A stretch of DNA of 9,174 nt from Chlamydiia bacterium. Its GTDB lineage: Bacteria; Chlamydiota; Chlamydiia; Chlamydiales; JAAZZY01. Positions 1 to 7,026 of this stretch are shown piece by piece; position 1 is the stretch's first letter, and each line of letters starts with the position of its first letter. A program made the translations under genes and the position numbers. The notes under the pieces were generated by a model. That model searched no databases, was not told the origin of the DNA, and saw nothing but the letters and a program-made list of their open reading frames with translations. The stretch covers positions 1 through 9,174 of the forward strand of contig JAAZZY010000069.1 of the NCBI GenBank assembly GCA_014239035.1. The letters run 5' to 3'.

Positions 1-423
1 TTAGACACAATCCAGGCAGCCATACTCAATATAAAGCTCGATTATCTCGATGAATGGAATAACATAAGACGTGACCTTGCAAAAGTATACGCACAAGGAC
101 TCAAAGATCTCGTAAAAGTGCCCTTTGATGAAGAATATGAAAAGCAAGCATATCATACTTTTGTCATTCAAACTCCTCATCGCGACAAGCTACAAAAATA
201 TCTAGAAGCCCATGAGATTGGTTCAAAAATTCACTACCCAATTCCTATCCACATGCAAACTGTTGCTAAACGTTTTGGACATGCACTAGAACACTATCCC
301 GTAACAGAACAATCTGCTCGAGAAATTTTAAGTCTGCCTATTCATCAAGATCTAAAATTAGAGCAGGTGCAGTTTGTGATTAAAAAGATCCATGACTTTT
401 TTAATGAAAGTGACGCACCATGA
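1..423 (+). CDS. DegT/DnrJ/EryC1/StrS-family PLP aminotransferase, C-terminal part (5' truncated)
   Basis: The frame is open from the first base of the window and ends at TGA 421-423, giving 140 residues. This is the C-terminal third of a family normally near 370-390 residues. The GTG at 118 is internal, because the upstream codons continue the family pattern (LDTIQAAIL, then an Arg-containing helix and a Tyr before the GTG). Family signatures are visible: HTFVIQ, RDKLQKYL, an IHYPIPIH block followed by Q, then YPVTEQSAREILSLPIH and a final QVQFVIKKI helix. Members use pyridoxal phosphate and usually glutamate to aminate 3-keto or 4-keto nucleotide sugars in the cytoplasm. The catalytic Lys lies in the missing N-terminal part, so activity and regiochemistry cannot be judged. 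The stop overlaps the next start by 4 bases (ATGA), so the two are probably co-translated. Family assignment is firm; the exact substrate is unknown. Confidence 0.9.
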   Translation, partial: LDTIQAAILNIKLDYLDEWNNIRRDLAKVYAQGLKDLVKVPFDEEYEKQAYHTFVIQTPHRDKLQKYLEAHEIGSKIHYPIPIHMQTVAKRFGHALEHYPVTEQSAREILSLPIHQDLKLEQVQFVIKKIHDFFNESDAP

Positions 424-1319
424 AAAAAGAAAATCTTCTGATTATCGGCTCTACTGGTTATGTGGGCTCGCACCTTTATGAGTATTATAAGAGTACTAAC
501 CCTTATACTTTAGGGTCCTCTCGCCGAAAAACTCTGGAAATGTCCTACTGCGATCTTTACCAGCCTTCCTTAGATTTCCTCGATCAAGTAAAAATCGAAT
601 ATACGAGCGCAATTATTTGCGCTGCCATCCCAAACATCGCAAAATGTGAAAATGACCCCAAAGAGACATTTGCTCAAAATGTTTTAGGAACACTAAACCT
701 GATTCGGCAGCTCCAATTGCGCGGCATTAAACCTGTTTTATTTTCAAGCGACATTGTCTTTGATGGTATAGATGATCTATATACGGATCAAAGCAAACCC
801 AACCCTATCAATGAATATGGCATCCATAAATATTTTTTAGAGCAGCTTGCCCCTAAGCTTTGCGATGAATGTCTAATGATCCGTTTAAGTAAAACCTATA
901 GTGTAGATATTCAAGATGAAACCTTTTTGCATCAATTAGCAAGACGTGTGTATAACGAAGAAGATATTCGCGCAGCATCTGATTTAATCTTCAATCCTAT
1001 CCATATAGATGACGTTATTAAAGCTATTGATATGCTTATACAAAATAAATGCCGAGGCCTTTACAACGTCACGGGAACAGAAACGACAAGTTGGTATATG
1101 CTTGCAAAGCAATTAGCTCATGCTATGGGGAAAGACGGCCAAAATATAACCGAGACTTCTATTGATGAATTTGGAGCTGGAGCAAAGCGGGCCAAAAAGC
1201 TCAATGTAAGACCCGAGAGATTCTTAAACGAATTTCCAAACTTTAAATTTTCAACCTTAGAAGAAAATATTCAAAATATTACAAAATTTTATCCTATAAA
1301 CCCAAAAGTATCATCATGA
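420..1319 (+). CDS. RmlD-like NAD(P)-dependent SDR (dTDP-4-dehydrorhamnose reductase superfamily)
   Basis: A 299-residue extended short-chain dehydrogenase. The N-terminal Rossmann motif GSTGYVG spans residues 10-16. Two Arg at 35-36 after beta-strand 2 favour NADP(H). The block SSDIVFDG at 109-116 matches the RmlD pattern around TDYVFDG, with Ile where Tyr is usual. The catalytic pair is Y133 and K137 in NEYGIHK. The block FNPIHIDDV at 191-199 is typical of the C-terminal substrate domain. Known relatives reduce or epimerise 4-keto nucleotide sugars. No rmlA, rmlB or rmlC is visible, so rhamnose synthesis is not implied; a 4-keto or 6-deoxy sugar reductase acting with the neighbouring aminotransferase is more likely (inference). 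It overlaps both neighbours by 4 bases (ATGA), so the start is fixed by coupling rather than by a clear Shine-Dalgarno. Family is firm, specificity unknown. Confidence 0.85.
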   Translation: MKKENLLIIGSTGYVGSHLYEYYKSTNPYTLGSSRRKTLEMSYCDLYQPSLDFLDQVKIEYTSAIICAAIPNIAKCENDPKETFAQNVLGTLNLIRQLQLRGIKPVLFSSDIVFDGIDDLYTDQSKPNPINEYGIHKYFLEQLAPKLCDECLMIRLSKTYSVDIQDETFLHQLARRVYNEEDIRAASDLIFNPIHIDDVIKAIDMLIQNKCRGLYNVTGTETTSWYMLAKQLAHAMGKDGQNITETSIDEFGAGAKRAKKLNVRPERFLNEFPNFKFSTLEENIQNITKFYPINPKVSS

Positions 1320-2356
1320 AAAGTTTAGCTGCCATACTCGAAAAAATTAATGAACCTCTAAAAATTGTCGAACTAGACATCCCTAAATTGAAAGCAGGCC
1401 AAGTTTTGGTCAAAATAGCATACACAGGGCTATGCCACTCTCAGCTCAATGAAATTAAAGGTAAAAGAGGAGAGGATAGATTTCTTCCTCATACAATGGG
1501 GCATGAAGCATCCGGCGTTGTCATAGATGTAGGTGAAGGTGTAAGCAAGGTGAAAAATGGTGATCATGTTGTAGCATCTTGGATCAAAGGCAAAGGCTTA
1601 AATGCAAATGCCTGCCAATATCTATATGGAAAAGAAATTATCAATTCTGGTGCTATTAGCACTTTCATGAGTCATGCAATTATTTCAGAGAATAGGCTTA
1701 TTCCCATTGAAAAAGATCTCCCTTTAAAACTAGCAGCACTACTTGGCTGCGCTCTTCCAACAGGAATTGGAATGGTTTTAAATACTGCAAAGCTAAGGCC
1801 AGGTGCAACGATTGCAATATTTGGGCTTGGGGGTATAGGCTTAAGTGCTTTAATTGGCTCAAAGCTAATGTATGCATCAAATATTATCGCTATTGATATT
1901 GCCGATGATAAATTGAATTTAGCAAAAGAGCTTGGAGCAACTCATACCATCAATGCTCTTAATGAAGATGCAAATGAAAAAATATTGGAATATACCTCAA
2001 ATACAGGAGTTGATTATTCTATTGAAGCAGCCGGCAATAAAAATGCTATGCAACAAGCTTTCAAGGCTGTGAAAAATGGCACTGGACTTTGTATCATCGC
2101 AGGTAACTTGAAACACGACCAAAAGATTGAGATTAACCCTTTTGATTTAATCTTAGGTAAAAAAATTATCGGGACATGGGGAGGAGAAAGTAAGATTGAC
2201 GAAGATATTTTCCTCTATTCAAAATTACTCAAAGAAGCTAAGATCAACCTGGATCCTTTAATTAGTCATGAGTTTAAACTTCATCAAATTAATGAAGCCG
2301 TTAGTTTGTTAGATGAAGGAAAAGTTGCTCGCTGTCTGATTAACTTAGGAACCTAA
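1316..2356 (+). CDS. Zinc-type medium-chain alcohol dehydrogenase (MDR), structural-zinc loop lost
   Basis: A 346-residue MDR protein. The N-terminal catalytic domain shows the usual zinc ligands: C40 in GLCHSQ, H63-E64 in MGHEASG, and C145 in GCALPTG. The Rossmann motif GLGGIG is at 170-175, and D194 at the end of beta-strand 2 favours NAD(H). The four-Cys structural-zinc loop found near residues 90-115 in classical ADHs is absent: only C100 remains there. The C-terminal part (HQINEAVSLLDEGKVARCLI) is the normal family ending. The family interconverts alcohols and aldehydes or ketones. In this operon a polyol, sugar or sugar-derived side chain is a plausible substrate (inference). It starts in a 4-base ATGA overlap with the reductase gene and is followed by a 30-base AT-rich gap. 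Fold and catalytic metal site are clear; the substrate is not. Confidence 0.87.
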   Translation: MKSLAAILEKINEPLKIVELDIPKLKAGQVLVKIAYTGLCHSQLNEIKGKRGEDRFLPHTMGHEASGVVIDVGEGVSKVKNGDHVVASWIKGKGLNANACQYLYGKEIINSGAISTFMSHAIISENRLIPIEKDLPLKLAALLGCALPTGIGMVLNTAKLRPGATIAIFGLGGIGLSALIGSKLMYASNIIAIDIADDKLNLAKELGATHTINALNEDANEKILEYTSNTGVDYSIEAAGNKNAMQQAFKAVKNGTGLCIIAGNLKHDQKIEINPFDLILGKKIIGTWGGESKIDEDIFLYSKLLKEAKINLDPLISHEFKLHQINEAVSLLDEGKVARCLINLGT

Positions 2357-2386
2357 ACTTTATTTATTTAACTTTTTGGTTTTACT

Positions 2387-3529
2387 ATGACTTCAACATC
2401 ATATGTCGATTTTTATAAAGAGCATAATATCTGTCCTGTATTGAACAATGTAGACCCCAAGTTTCAAAAAAAAAGAGCGGCTCTATATTTTCAACTTGGA
2501 ATCTTTCCATCCTTTTTAAAAGACAAATCCGTCTTAGAATTTGGGCCTGGTAACGGAATAAACTCTCTTTACACAAACTCACTTGGCCCCAAAAATTTTG
2601 TTCTGGTTGATGCAAATCCAACCAGCTTAGAAAATTGCAAGAAACATTTTGAAGAAGCTTTTCCAAATCAAAAAAATTATCACTTCGTTGAAAGCTTAGT
2701 GGCTGAATATAAGACCAATGAAAGGTTTGACCTTGTTATTTGTGAAGGACTTATTCCACACCAGTATGACCCTCAGGTTTGTGCAAAGCAAGTAGCCACA
2801 TTTACTCAAGTGGGAGGATTATTTGTACTGACCTGTCATGACTTCCTTTCCTTTTTAAGTGAAACATTAAGATCTTTCATTAGCTTCATAGGGGTAGATA
2901 AAAGCCTAAATTTCGATCAGAAAGTAGATCAGATTGCAGATCAGCTCAAAGACCATTTTAATATACTTAAATCCATGAACAGGAATCAAAGAGATTGGGT
3001 CATCGACAATACAATGCAAGTAGAGCATTGGACAACGACTCCTTTATTTTCAGTTCATGATGCCATTGAAACTTTCAAAGATGAATTTATTCCTTTTGGG
3101 TGTTCTCCAAACTTCATTAACGACTGGCGCTGGTATAAAGATATAACTGTCGATGGAGAGCTTACATTTAATGAGCATGCCCAGGAGAAATACTGGAAAA
3201 ATGCTCATAATTTCATTGATTTCCGATTTGAGTTCCCTGAAAGAGACGCCAATTCCAATAAGGAGCTCTATCAGATGTCTGTCAAACTCAAAGCATTAAT
3301 CTCTAATTATATTGATGATTCTTCTGAGAATAATGGGCAAGCTATTATTGAGATTCTCAAAAAAATACACTCATCTGTTGATGAATTTTCAAAAGAAACG
3401 GCTCAATGTATTGCATGTTATATTGAAAATTTGGATCGAGTTTTTAACAATCAATCTACCCACTTTACCCACTTCCAAAATTGGTGGGGCAGGGGGATGC
3501 AATTTTTAAGTTTACTGAGGGTTAATTAA
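2387..3529 (+). CDS. Class I SAM-dependent methyltransferase with long C-terminal region
   Basis: 380 residues. The N-terminal part is a class I methyltransferase fold: motif I VLEFGPGNG at 49-57, an acidic end of beta-2 at D75 in VLVDAN, and FDLVICEGLIPH at 114-125 as the motif II/post region, followed by GGLFVLTC near 143-150. About 230 residues follow, far more than the core fold needs. They include FINDWRWYKD at 243-252 and HNFIDFR at 274-280, a pattern I associate from memory with methyltransferases of polysaccharide loci. A predicted-helical tail follows. Probable role: methylation of a sugar or nucleotide-sugar intermediate in the cytoplasm. The acceptor atom (O, N or C) cannot be told. 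The start at 2387 has no good Shine-Dalgarno; the preceding 30 bases are almost all A and T. The gene ends 4 bases before the dioxygenase start, so the two are probably co-transcribed. Confidence 0.8.
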   Translation: MTSTSYVDFYKEHNICPVLNNVDPKFQKKRAALYFQLGIFPSFLKDKSVLEFGPGNGINSLYTNSLGPKNFVLVDANPTSLENCKKHFEEAFPNQKNYHFVESLVAEYKTNERFDLVICEGLIPHQYDPQVCAKQVATFTQVGGLFVLTCHDFLSFLSETLRSFISFIGVDKSLNFDQKVDQIADQLKDHFNILKSMNRNQRDWVIDNTMQVEHWTTTPLFSVHDAIETFKDEFIPFGCSPNFINDWRWYKDITVDGELTFNEHAQEKYWKNAHNFIDFRFEFPERDANSNKELYQMSVKLKALISNYIDDSSENNGQAIIEILKKIHSSVDEFSKETAQCIACYIENLDRVFNNQSTHFTHFQNWWGRGMQFLSLLRVN

Positions 3530-3533
3530 AGTT

Positions 3534-4349
3534 ATGCACACACTCGACCAACTCAAACAATATGAAAAAGAATTTATTGAAAAAGGTTATTTTGTCTTAG
3601 ATTTAAATAATATGGAGTATGTAAAAGAGGCCTCGGATCTTCTTCAAAAACATCTTCAAAAGATAACCAATAACTCTGAAATAACTCTTTATAACTACCA
3701 TGCGTTTTTTGAAGATAATGACAAACATTATGAAATGCAATTTCAGATGCTGCAGTTTTTCAGAGAGCAGCAGTTTGCACAAAATATTATTCAATCCAAT
3801 ATTGATGTATACCAGTTCTTATTAGGTCCAGACTTAGAGATTCAAACAGAGCCTTACTTAAGAATTACCAGACCCCATAAGCCTAAAGATAATATCGGCT
3901 ACCACAGAGACACCTTCTATGGAACAGGTCCAGGAGAGATTTCATCTGTAATACCCTTTATTAATCTTTCTGAAAAAAGCACTCTATCAGTCGTCCCAAA
4001 ATCTCATATTATTCCAGACCGTTTTTTTAAACTTAATCAAGTAGTTAACACGGAAGTCCCCAAAGATTCAAAAAGACACAAAATGGGCTTTTTATATGCT
4101 CCTAAAGTAATGGATCCAGAAATTAGAAATGATGTAATTCCCATTCCTTTGAAAAGGGGTCAGGCGCTTGTTTTCATGCTCTCTATTATCCATGGAAGTG
4201 AAGAAAACAATACCGATTATCCAAGATGGTCAACTGATATCCGCGTGAGAAATTCATTAACTTCTCTCAATGAGGCTATGAAGGCTGGGTATTATAAACC
4301 CCTAAAAGATTCCGCCACCACACAAACCTTTGAAAGACTATCTCAATGA
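3534..4349 (+). CDS. Phytanoyl-CoA dioxygenase (PhyH)-like 2-oxoglutarate/Fe(II) oxygenase
   Basis: 271 residues, a normal length for bacterial PhyH-type enzymes. The iron-binding triad is visible: H124 and D126 in GYHRDTFYG, and H220 in FMLSIIHGSEENN. R231, eleven residues after the distal His, fits the 2-oxoglutarate carboxylate anchor. Between them lie a double-stranded beta-helix core with SVIPFINLSEKST, LSVVPKSH (the usual P-x-SH block) and RGQALVF. Such enzymes couple 2-oxoglutarate decarboxylation to hydroxylation or other C-H oxidation. In a sugar locus the likely substrate is a nucleotide-sugar or its acyl or alkyl decoration (inference). GAGGG at 3517-3521 lies 12 bases before the ATG, rather far for a Shine-Dalgarno. 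Its stop overlaps the next start (ATGA). It differs strongly in sequence from the second dioxygenase on the opposite strand near 6.2-6.9 kb. Confidence 0.85.
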   Translation: MHTLDQLKQYEKEFIEKGYFVLDLNNMEYVKEASDLLQKHLQKITNNSEITLYNYHAFFEDNDKHYEMQFQMLQFFREQQFAQNIIQSNIDVYQFLLGPDLEIQTEPYLRITRPHKPKDNIGYHRDTFYGTGPGEISSVIPFINLSEKSTLSVVPKSHIIPDRFFKLNQVVNTEVPKDSKRHKMGFLYAPKVMDPEIRNDVIPIPLKRGQALVFMLSIIHGSEENNTDYPRWSTDIRVRNSLTSLNEAMKAGYYKPLKDSATTQTFERLSQ

Positions 4350-4948
4350 GGAAAAATAAAAATATACCTTTTTCCAGAGCGTCAATTGCTCAAGCTATTC
4401 ATAAGTCAATGTACGATGGATATTTGTCATCTCAATGTGAGCCCAATCATCTTAACTTTCTAAAATTATTGGATGAAGAATACCTTTTTCTCGCTTCGAA
4501 AAGATTTTTTCAAAATGCAGTATGCTCTGCTCTAAATAAAGCTATTAGGCATAAAAAATATCCTACTCTCAACTATTTGAAAGATTCCAAGATTTTTGAG
4601 CAACTTAAAGAACGTAGAAAAGTTGAGTTTTTTTCAAAAGCCCTTATTCTTAACCACAAATATAGCTCTTTGATTATTAAACTATTATTAGAAAAATATC
4701 CAAACCTGCTTGCAAATTCAAAAATCCAAAATGCTATTTACTCCAGAATAACAAGGGCAGCAGTGAGAAAAAACTGGGAGTCAACCCGAGCACTAGCAGA
4801 TAACAATCTATTGCTTTTTTTTCCAAAAGGTAAAATTAACCAAATTCTAAATCTTCTATACTCACTAAATGAGAATTCTGAAAAGAATATGCCTGAAGAC
4901 CTTAACGAAAAAGCTAATTTCCTTTTGTTAAACCTTTTAAAAAAGTAG
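4346..4948 (+). CDS. Hypothetical basic helical protein with degenerate ankyrin-like repeats
   Basis: 200 residues, not recognised as any enzyme. It is rich in Lys, Asn and Leu and looks all-helical, with no signal peptide and no membrane segment. Two stretches align by eye: residues 56-80 (QNAVCSALNKAIRHKKY onward) and 128-152 (QNAIYSRITRAAVRKNW onward). They share QNA, a Ser three residues later, an Ala-centred helix, a Lys-aromatic turn and a later Leu-x-Asp. A third, weaker copy covers about 93-118 (FFSKALILNHKY, then IIKLLLEKYP). Spacing between equivalent Ala residues (67, 99, 138) is 32-39, close to the 33-residue ankyrin period, so a decayed ankyrin-type scaffold is possible but unproven. 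It starts in a 4-base overlap with the dioxygenase gene and is the last gene of the operon. Hand counts over 300 bases give about 29% G+C against about 40% in the reductase gene, which may mean separate ancestry or relaxed constraint. Confidence 0.65.
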   Translation: MRKNKNIPFSRASIAQAIHKSMYDGYLSSQCEPNHLNFLKLLDEEYLFLASKRFFQNAVCSALNKAIRHKKYPTLNYLKDSKIFEQLKERRKVEFFSKALILNHKYSSLIIKLLLEKYPNLLANSKIQNAIYSRITRAAVRKNWESTRALADNNLLLFFPKGKINQILNLLYSLNENSEKNMPEDLNEKANFLLLNLLKK

Positions 4949-4957
4949 AAAGCAATG

Positions 4958-4980
4958 CTCTAATAGAACGCTATTTAGAG
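4958..4980. terminator. Possible weak hairpin between convergent genes
   Basis: CTCTAATAG (4958-4966) and CTATTTAGAG (4971-4980) can pair over 9 bases with one bulged T, closing an AACG loop. It lies in the 22-base gap between two convergent stop codons and extends into the end of the glycosyltransferase gene. It could serve both strands, but the stem is AT-rich and no U-tract follows directly on either strand. It is a weak terminator candidate only. Confidence 0.25.
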
Positions 4981-6194
4981 AAAGAATCTAAAAACTTTTT
5001 GCCAAGACTGCTTGCTGATTTATAACAATAAAGATTTGGAACCCCAAACTCTTCACATACCAAACTTTTTGTTTTTTGATTAGATGTATTAGGTGCATCT
5101 AGCATTTCACTCACTAGGTCCAGCACTTCTTCAGAAGTATTTTCTTTTACCTCAATACCATGTTTCTCGTAATCCTGATCTAGTCGAATGTGGGAAAAGG
5201 GAGGTGTAAACATTTCTTTAATAGAGAGAAATCTTTGTTCTTTTATCTTCCAATACTTCTTAAAGATGAATATGTCAAAATGATGAATTGGCATCCCATA
5301 AAATGGAGCTGTCTGTACTTGAACTGTAGGGATTCCAAAGTATCCAGGTAGCAATGAAGGCCCTGAATTACAACCTAAAAAGAATCGGCACTTTGACAAT
5401 AAGAAGGGCGAAAAACAATCAATATCACCCTCGATATCAGGAACATCTATGACTCTTTTTAAAGATTTGAATTTTTCAGGTAAGGGATTACATCTGCTGG
5501 AGGCTATTCGTATACACCACCCCCCTCGATCAATTATTTCTTTAATTGCAACATAGTAAGATTCAATGTCCACACACCGGTTAGCATAATTTTTTTCCCA
5601 AAAATCAACTTTTTTGTAAAAAAAATTATCTCTATAGTGAAAAGTCACAAACCAAGCATCTTCTGGTATGTTTAATTTTTGGAGAATCTTTTTACCATAA
5701 TTTGCATCTGCACCTTTTAAGTTGAAAAGTTGTTGTGTTTGTAGCCGGTTTGTTTCAAACATTGCCCCACTATTTTGGGTATCTGACATGTAGTGACGAA
5801 TTTTGTACAACATGCTAAAGCTTCTTTTGACTTTGAAATCATTGGTTCTCGGATATAAGAATGCCGATAACAGTTTAAACTTTAGCCTTTCCCATCTAGA
5901 GTCTGAGTACTCAAAAACGCAAGTGACAAAATGGTCTTTCAAATACTTTAGTAAATGAGTATTAACATGCGGAATATCAAATTTAGAATAGGTCAGGTCT
6001 ATTGAGAAGAAAATAATAAACTTGTAGTTAGGAGGAACTAATCCTAAACTCTGGCGCTTAAGCAGAGTACAAGGTTCGGCAATCTGATGGCCAATTCCTT
6101 TGATGACCATTGGAATATCAATAATACGATACCCTGCAGAATAAAGCCTTCTATAAAAAAATTGAAATGTCTTCTGTTTGAGAAACTTAAACAT
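4971..6194 (-). CDS. TIGR04372-like glycosyltransferase
   Basis: 407 residues. The C-terminal half shows the block order I recall for the TIGR04372 putative glycosyltransferase family: TFHYRDNFF at 184-192, an Arg/Asp pair at 206 and 209 (NRCVDIESYY), GGWCIRI at 224-230, VIDVPD at 248-253, the hallmark CRFFLGCNSGPS at 269-280 followed by LLPGYFGIPTV, and RFLSIKEMF at 321-329. The family Thr before SG is here C275-N276. The N-terminus is basic and aromatic (MFKFLKQKTFQFFYRRLY) with no clear transmembrane helix, suggesting a cytoplasmic or membrane-associated enzyme. Likely role: transfer of a sugar to a growing surface glycan. Donor and acceptor are unknown. The ATG at 6194 overlaps the upstream dioxygenase gene by 8 bases, so the two are probably translationally coupled. 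Bases around 5581-5700 are very AT-rich. Confidence 0.78.
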   Translation of the reverse strand: MFKFLKQKTFQFFYRRLYSAGYRIIDIPMVIKGIGHQIAEPCTLLKRQSLGLVPPNYKFIIFFSIDLTYSKFDIPHVNTHLLKYLKDHFVTCVFEYSDSRWERLKFKLLSAFLYPRTNDFKVKRSFSMLYKIRHYMSDTQNSGAMFETNRLQTQQLFNLKGADANYGKKILQKLNIPEDAWFVTFHYRDNFFYKKVDFWEKNYANRCVDIESYYVAIKEIIDRGGWCIRIASSRCNPLPEKFKSLKRVIDVPDIEGDIDCFSPFLLSKCRFFLGCNSGPSLLPGYFGIPTVQVQTAPFYGMPIHHFDIFIFKKYWKIKEQRFLSIKEMFTPPFSHIRLDQDYEKHGIEVKENTSEEVLDLVSEMLDAPNTSNQKTKSLVCEEFGVPNLYCYKSASSLGKKFLDSFSK

Positions 6195-6945
6195 TTTCCT
6201 TCTTTACCAACATCGTAAATTCAATACTCACTCGAGACTTGTCCATTGAATTAAAACATCCACCATGAAGCAATTCGTCATGAAAAATGACACTCTCACC
6301 TGACTTGTTACTTAGAGGTAGAACATCAAGTTGATAGTCGTTTTCATTAAATACAGGCTTTAAACATCCATCTCGCTCTTCTTTATCGCACTTATAGTTA
6401 TCTTTTTGAGAATGTGGAACTACTCGTAGACCATTCCCAGCTTTTTCACACCAAATTGGAATCCATATCTTTAGCCTAAAACAGTCTTGAGGCATCTCTC
6501 CATGCCCTAAATCCCAAAACCATTTATCTGCATGCAAGGGGCCAATATCATTTTTTTGGCCGGGCCTTACAAATCTCCAGTAAATTTCTTCCTCATAAAG
6601 ATCTTCTTCATTTGCAGCTTTGACTTCACCAAACATTGTATTGAGCTGATCTACAAAAGGCATCTTTTTTATTTCTGCTATGAATTCTTGAGGGAAAATT
6701 CTGTTGATTTTGGTCCAAACCTTTTTATGATCAATTAGCTCTGATAAAGTGTGGAATTCATCCATAGGTGTTTGCTCACACTTCTCTTTTAAATCAGGGT
6801 AAAACTTACTTACTAATGAAACCGCATGAGAGTGAATCATTTCTCTTATTCGATTAAGCTCATCTTCTGAAAGTTTAACATTGAGTACATAGCCCGACCC
6901 TTCATTAATCTCGGTAAGAAAGCTTTCTTGTTTTATCACATTCAT
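6187..6945 (-). CDS. Second PhyH-like 2-oxoglutarate/Fe(II) dioxygenase
   Basis: 252 residues from the chosen start. The frame stays open to an ATG at 6993 (268 residues), but the ATG at 6945 is preceded by AGAGG (6957-6953 on the minus strand) at a 7-base spacing, whereas the 6993 ATG has none. The shorter form is therefore preferred. With that numbering the iron ligands are H138 and D140 in PLHADKWFWD and H227 in ELLHGGC. R238, eleven residues after the distal His, fits the 2-oxoglutarate anchor. GNGLRVVPHSQ at 171-180 is the usual core block before the distal half, and SGESVIFHDELLHGG precedes the last ligand. It probably hydroxylates or oxidises a small molecule or glycan precursor; the substrate is unknown. 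It shares motif layout, but little other visible sequence, with the dioxygenase at 3534-4349. It is the first gene of a two-gene unit with the TIGR04372-like glycosyltransferase. Confidence 0.83.
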   Translation of the reverse strand: MNVIKQESFLTEINEGSGYVLNVKLSEDELNRIREMIHSHAVSLVSKFYPDLKEKCEQTPMDEFHTLSELIDHKKVWTKINRIFPQEFIAEIKKMPFVDQLNTMFGEVKAANEEDLYEEEIYWRFVRPGQKNDIGPLHADKWFWDLGHGEMPQDCFRLKIWIPIWCEKAGNGLRVVPHSQKDNYKCDKEERDGCLKPVFNENDYQLDVLPLSNKSGESVIFHDELLHGGCFNSMDKSRVSIEFTMLVKKENV

Positions 6946-6952
6946 GGCGCAA

Positions 6953-6957
6953 CCTCT
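6953..6957 (-). promoter_or_regulatory. Shine-Dalgarno deciding the dioxygenase start
   Basis: On the minus strand AAAGAGG is followed by 7 bases (TTGCGCC) and then the ATG at 6945. This is the best ribosome-binding site in the window, and it places initiation 16 codons inside the longest open frame. Confidence 0.7.
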
Positions 6958-6963
6958 TTTATA

Positions 6964-6993
6964 ATGCATTTGCATAGTGCGCAAATCATGCAT
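6964..6993. promoter_or_regulatory. Imperfect inverted repeat upstream of the dioxygenase (operator or leader hairpin candidate)
   Basis: Plus-strand ATGCATTTGC (6964-6973) faces GCAAATCATGCAT (6981-6993) across a 7-base centre. The right arm is the reverse complement of the left with three inserted bases. It sits just upstream of the Shine-Dalgarno of the minus-strand dioxygenase, in the divergent intergenic region. It could be a protein-binding palindrome or a 5' leader hairpin. No regulator gene is present in the window. Confidence 0.35.
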
Positions 6994-7026
6994 AAACAGA
7001 CACTTTCAAATCAATGAGATATTTAA

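Noticed and set aside
118..423. Separate 101-residue gene starting at GTG 118
   Set aside because: The same frame is open to base 1 and the upstream 39 codons match the aminotransferase family, so it is the tail of a truncated gene.
2347..2383. Possible hairpin or terminator between the zinc dehydrogenase and methyltransferase genes (AACCTAAA facing TTTTTGGTT)
   Set aside because: Only a few A-T-dominated pairs with a mismatch and a long loop; it is within the range expected by chance in such AT-rich sequence.
2385..2666. Reverse 93-residue frame over the methyltransferase start
   Set aside because: Antisense to the conserved SAM-binding region; no ribosome-binding site or family signature seen.
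6532..6738. Forward 68-residue frame inside the second dioxygenase
   Set aside because: Antisense shadow of a gene with clear catalytic motifs; its own product shows no domain pattern.
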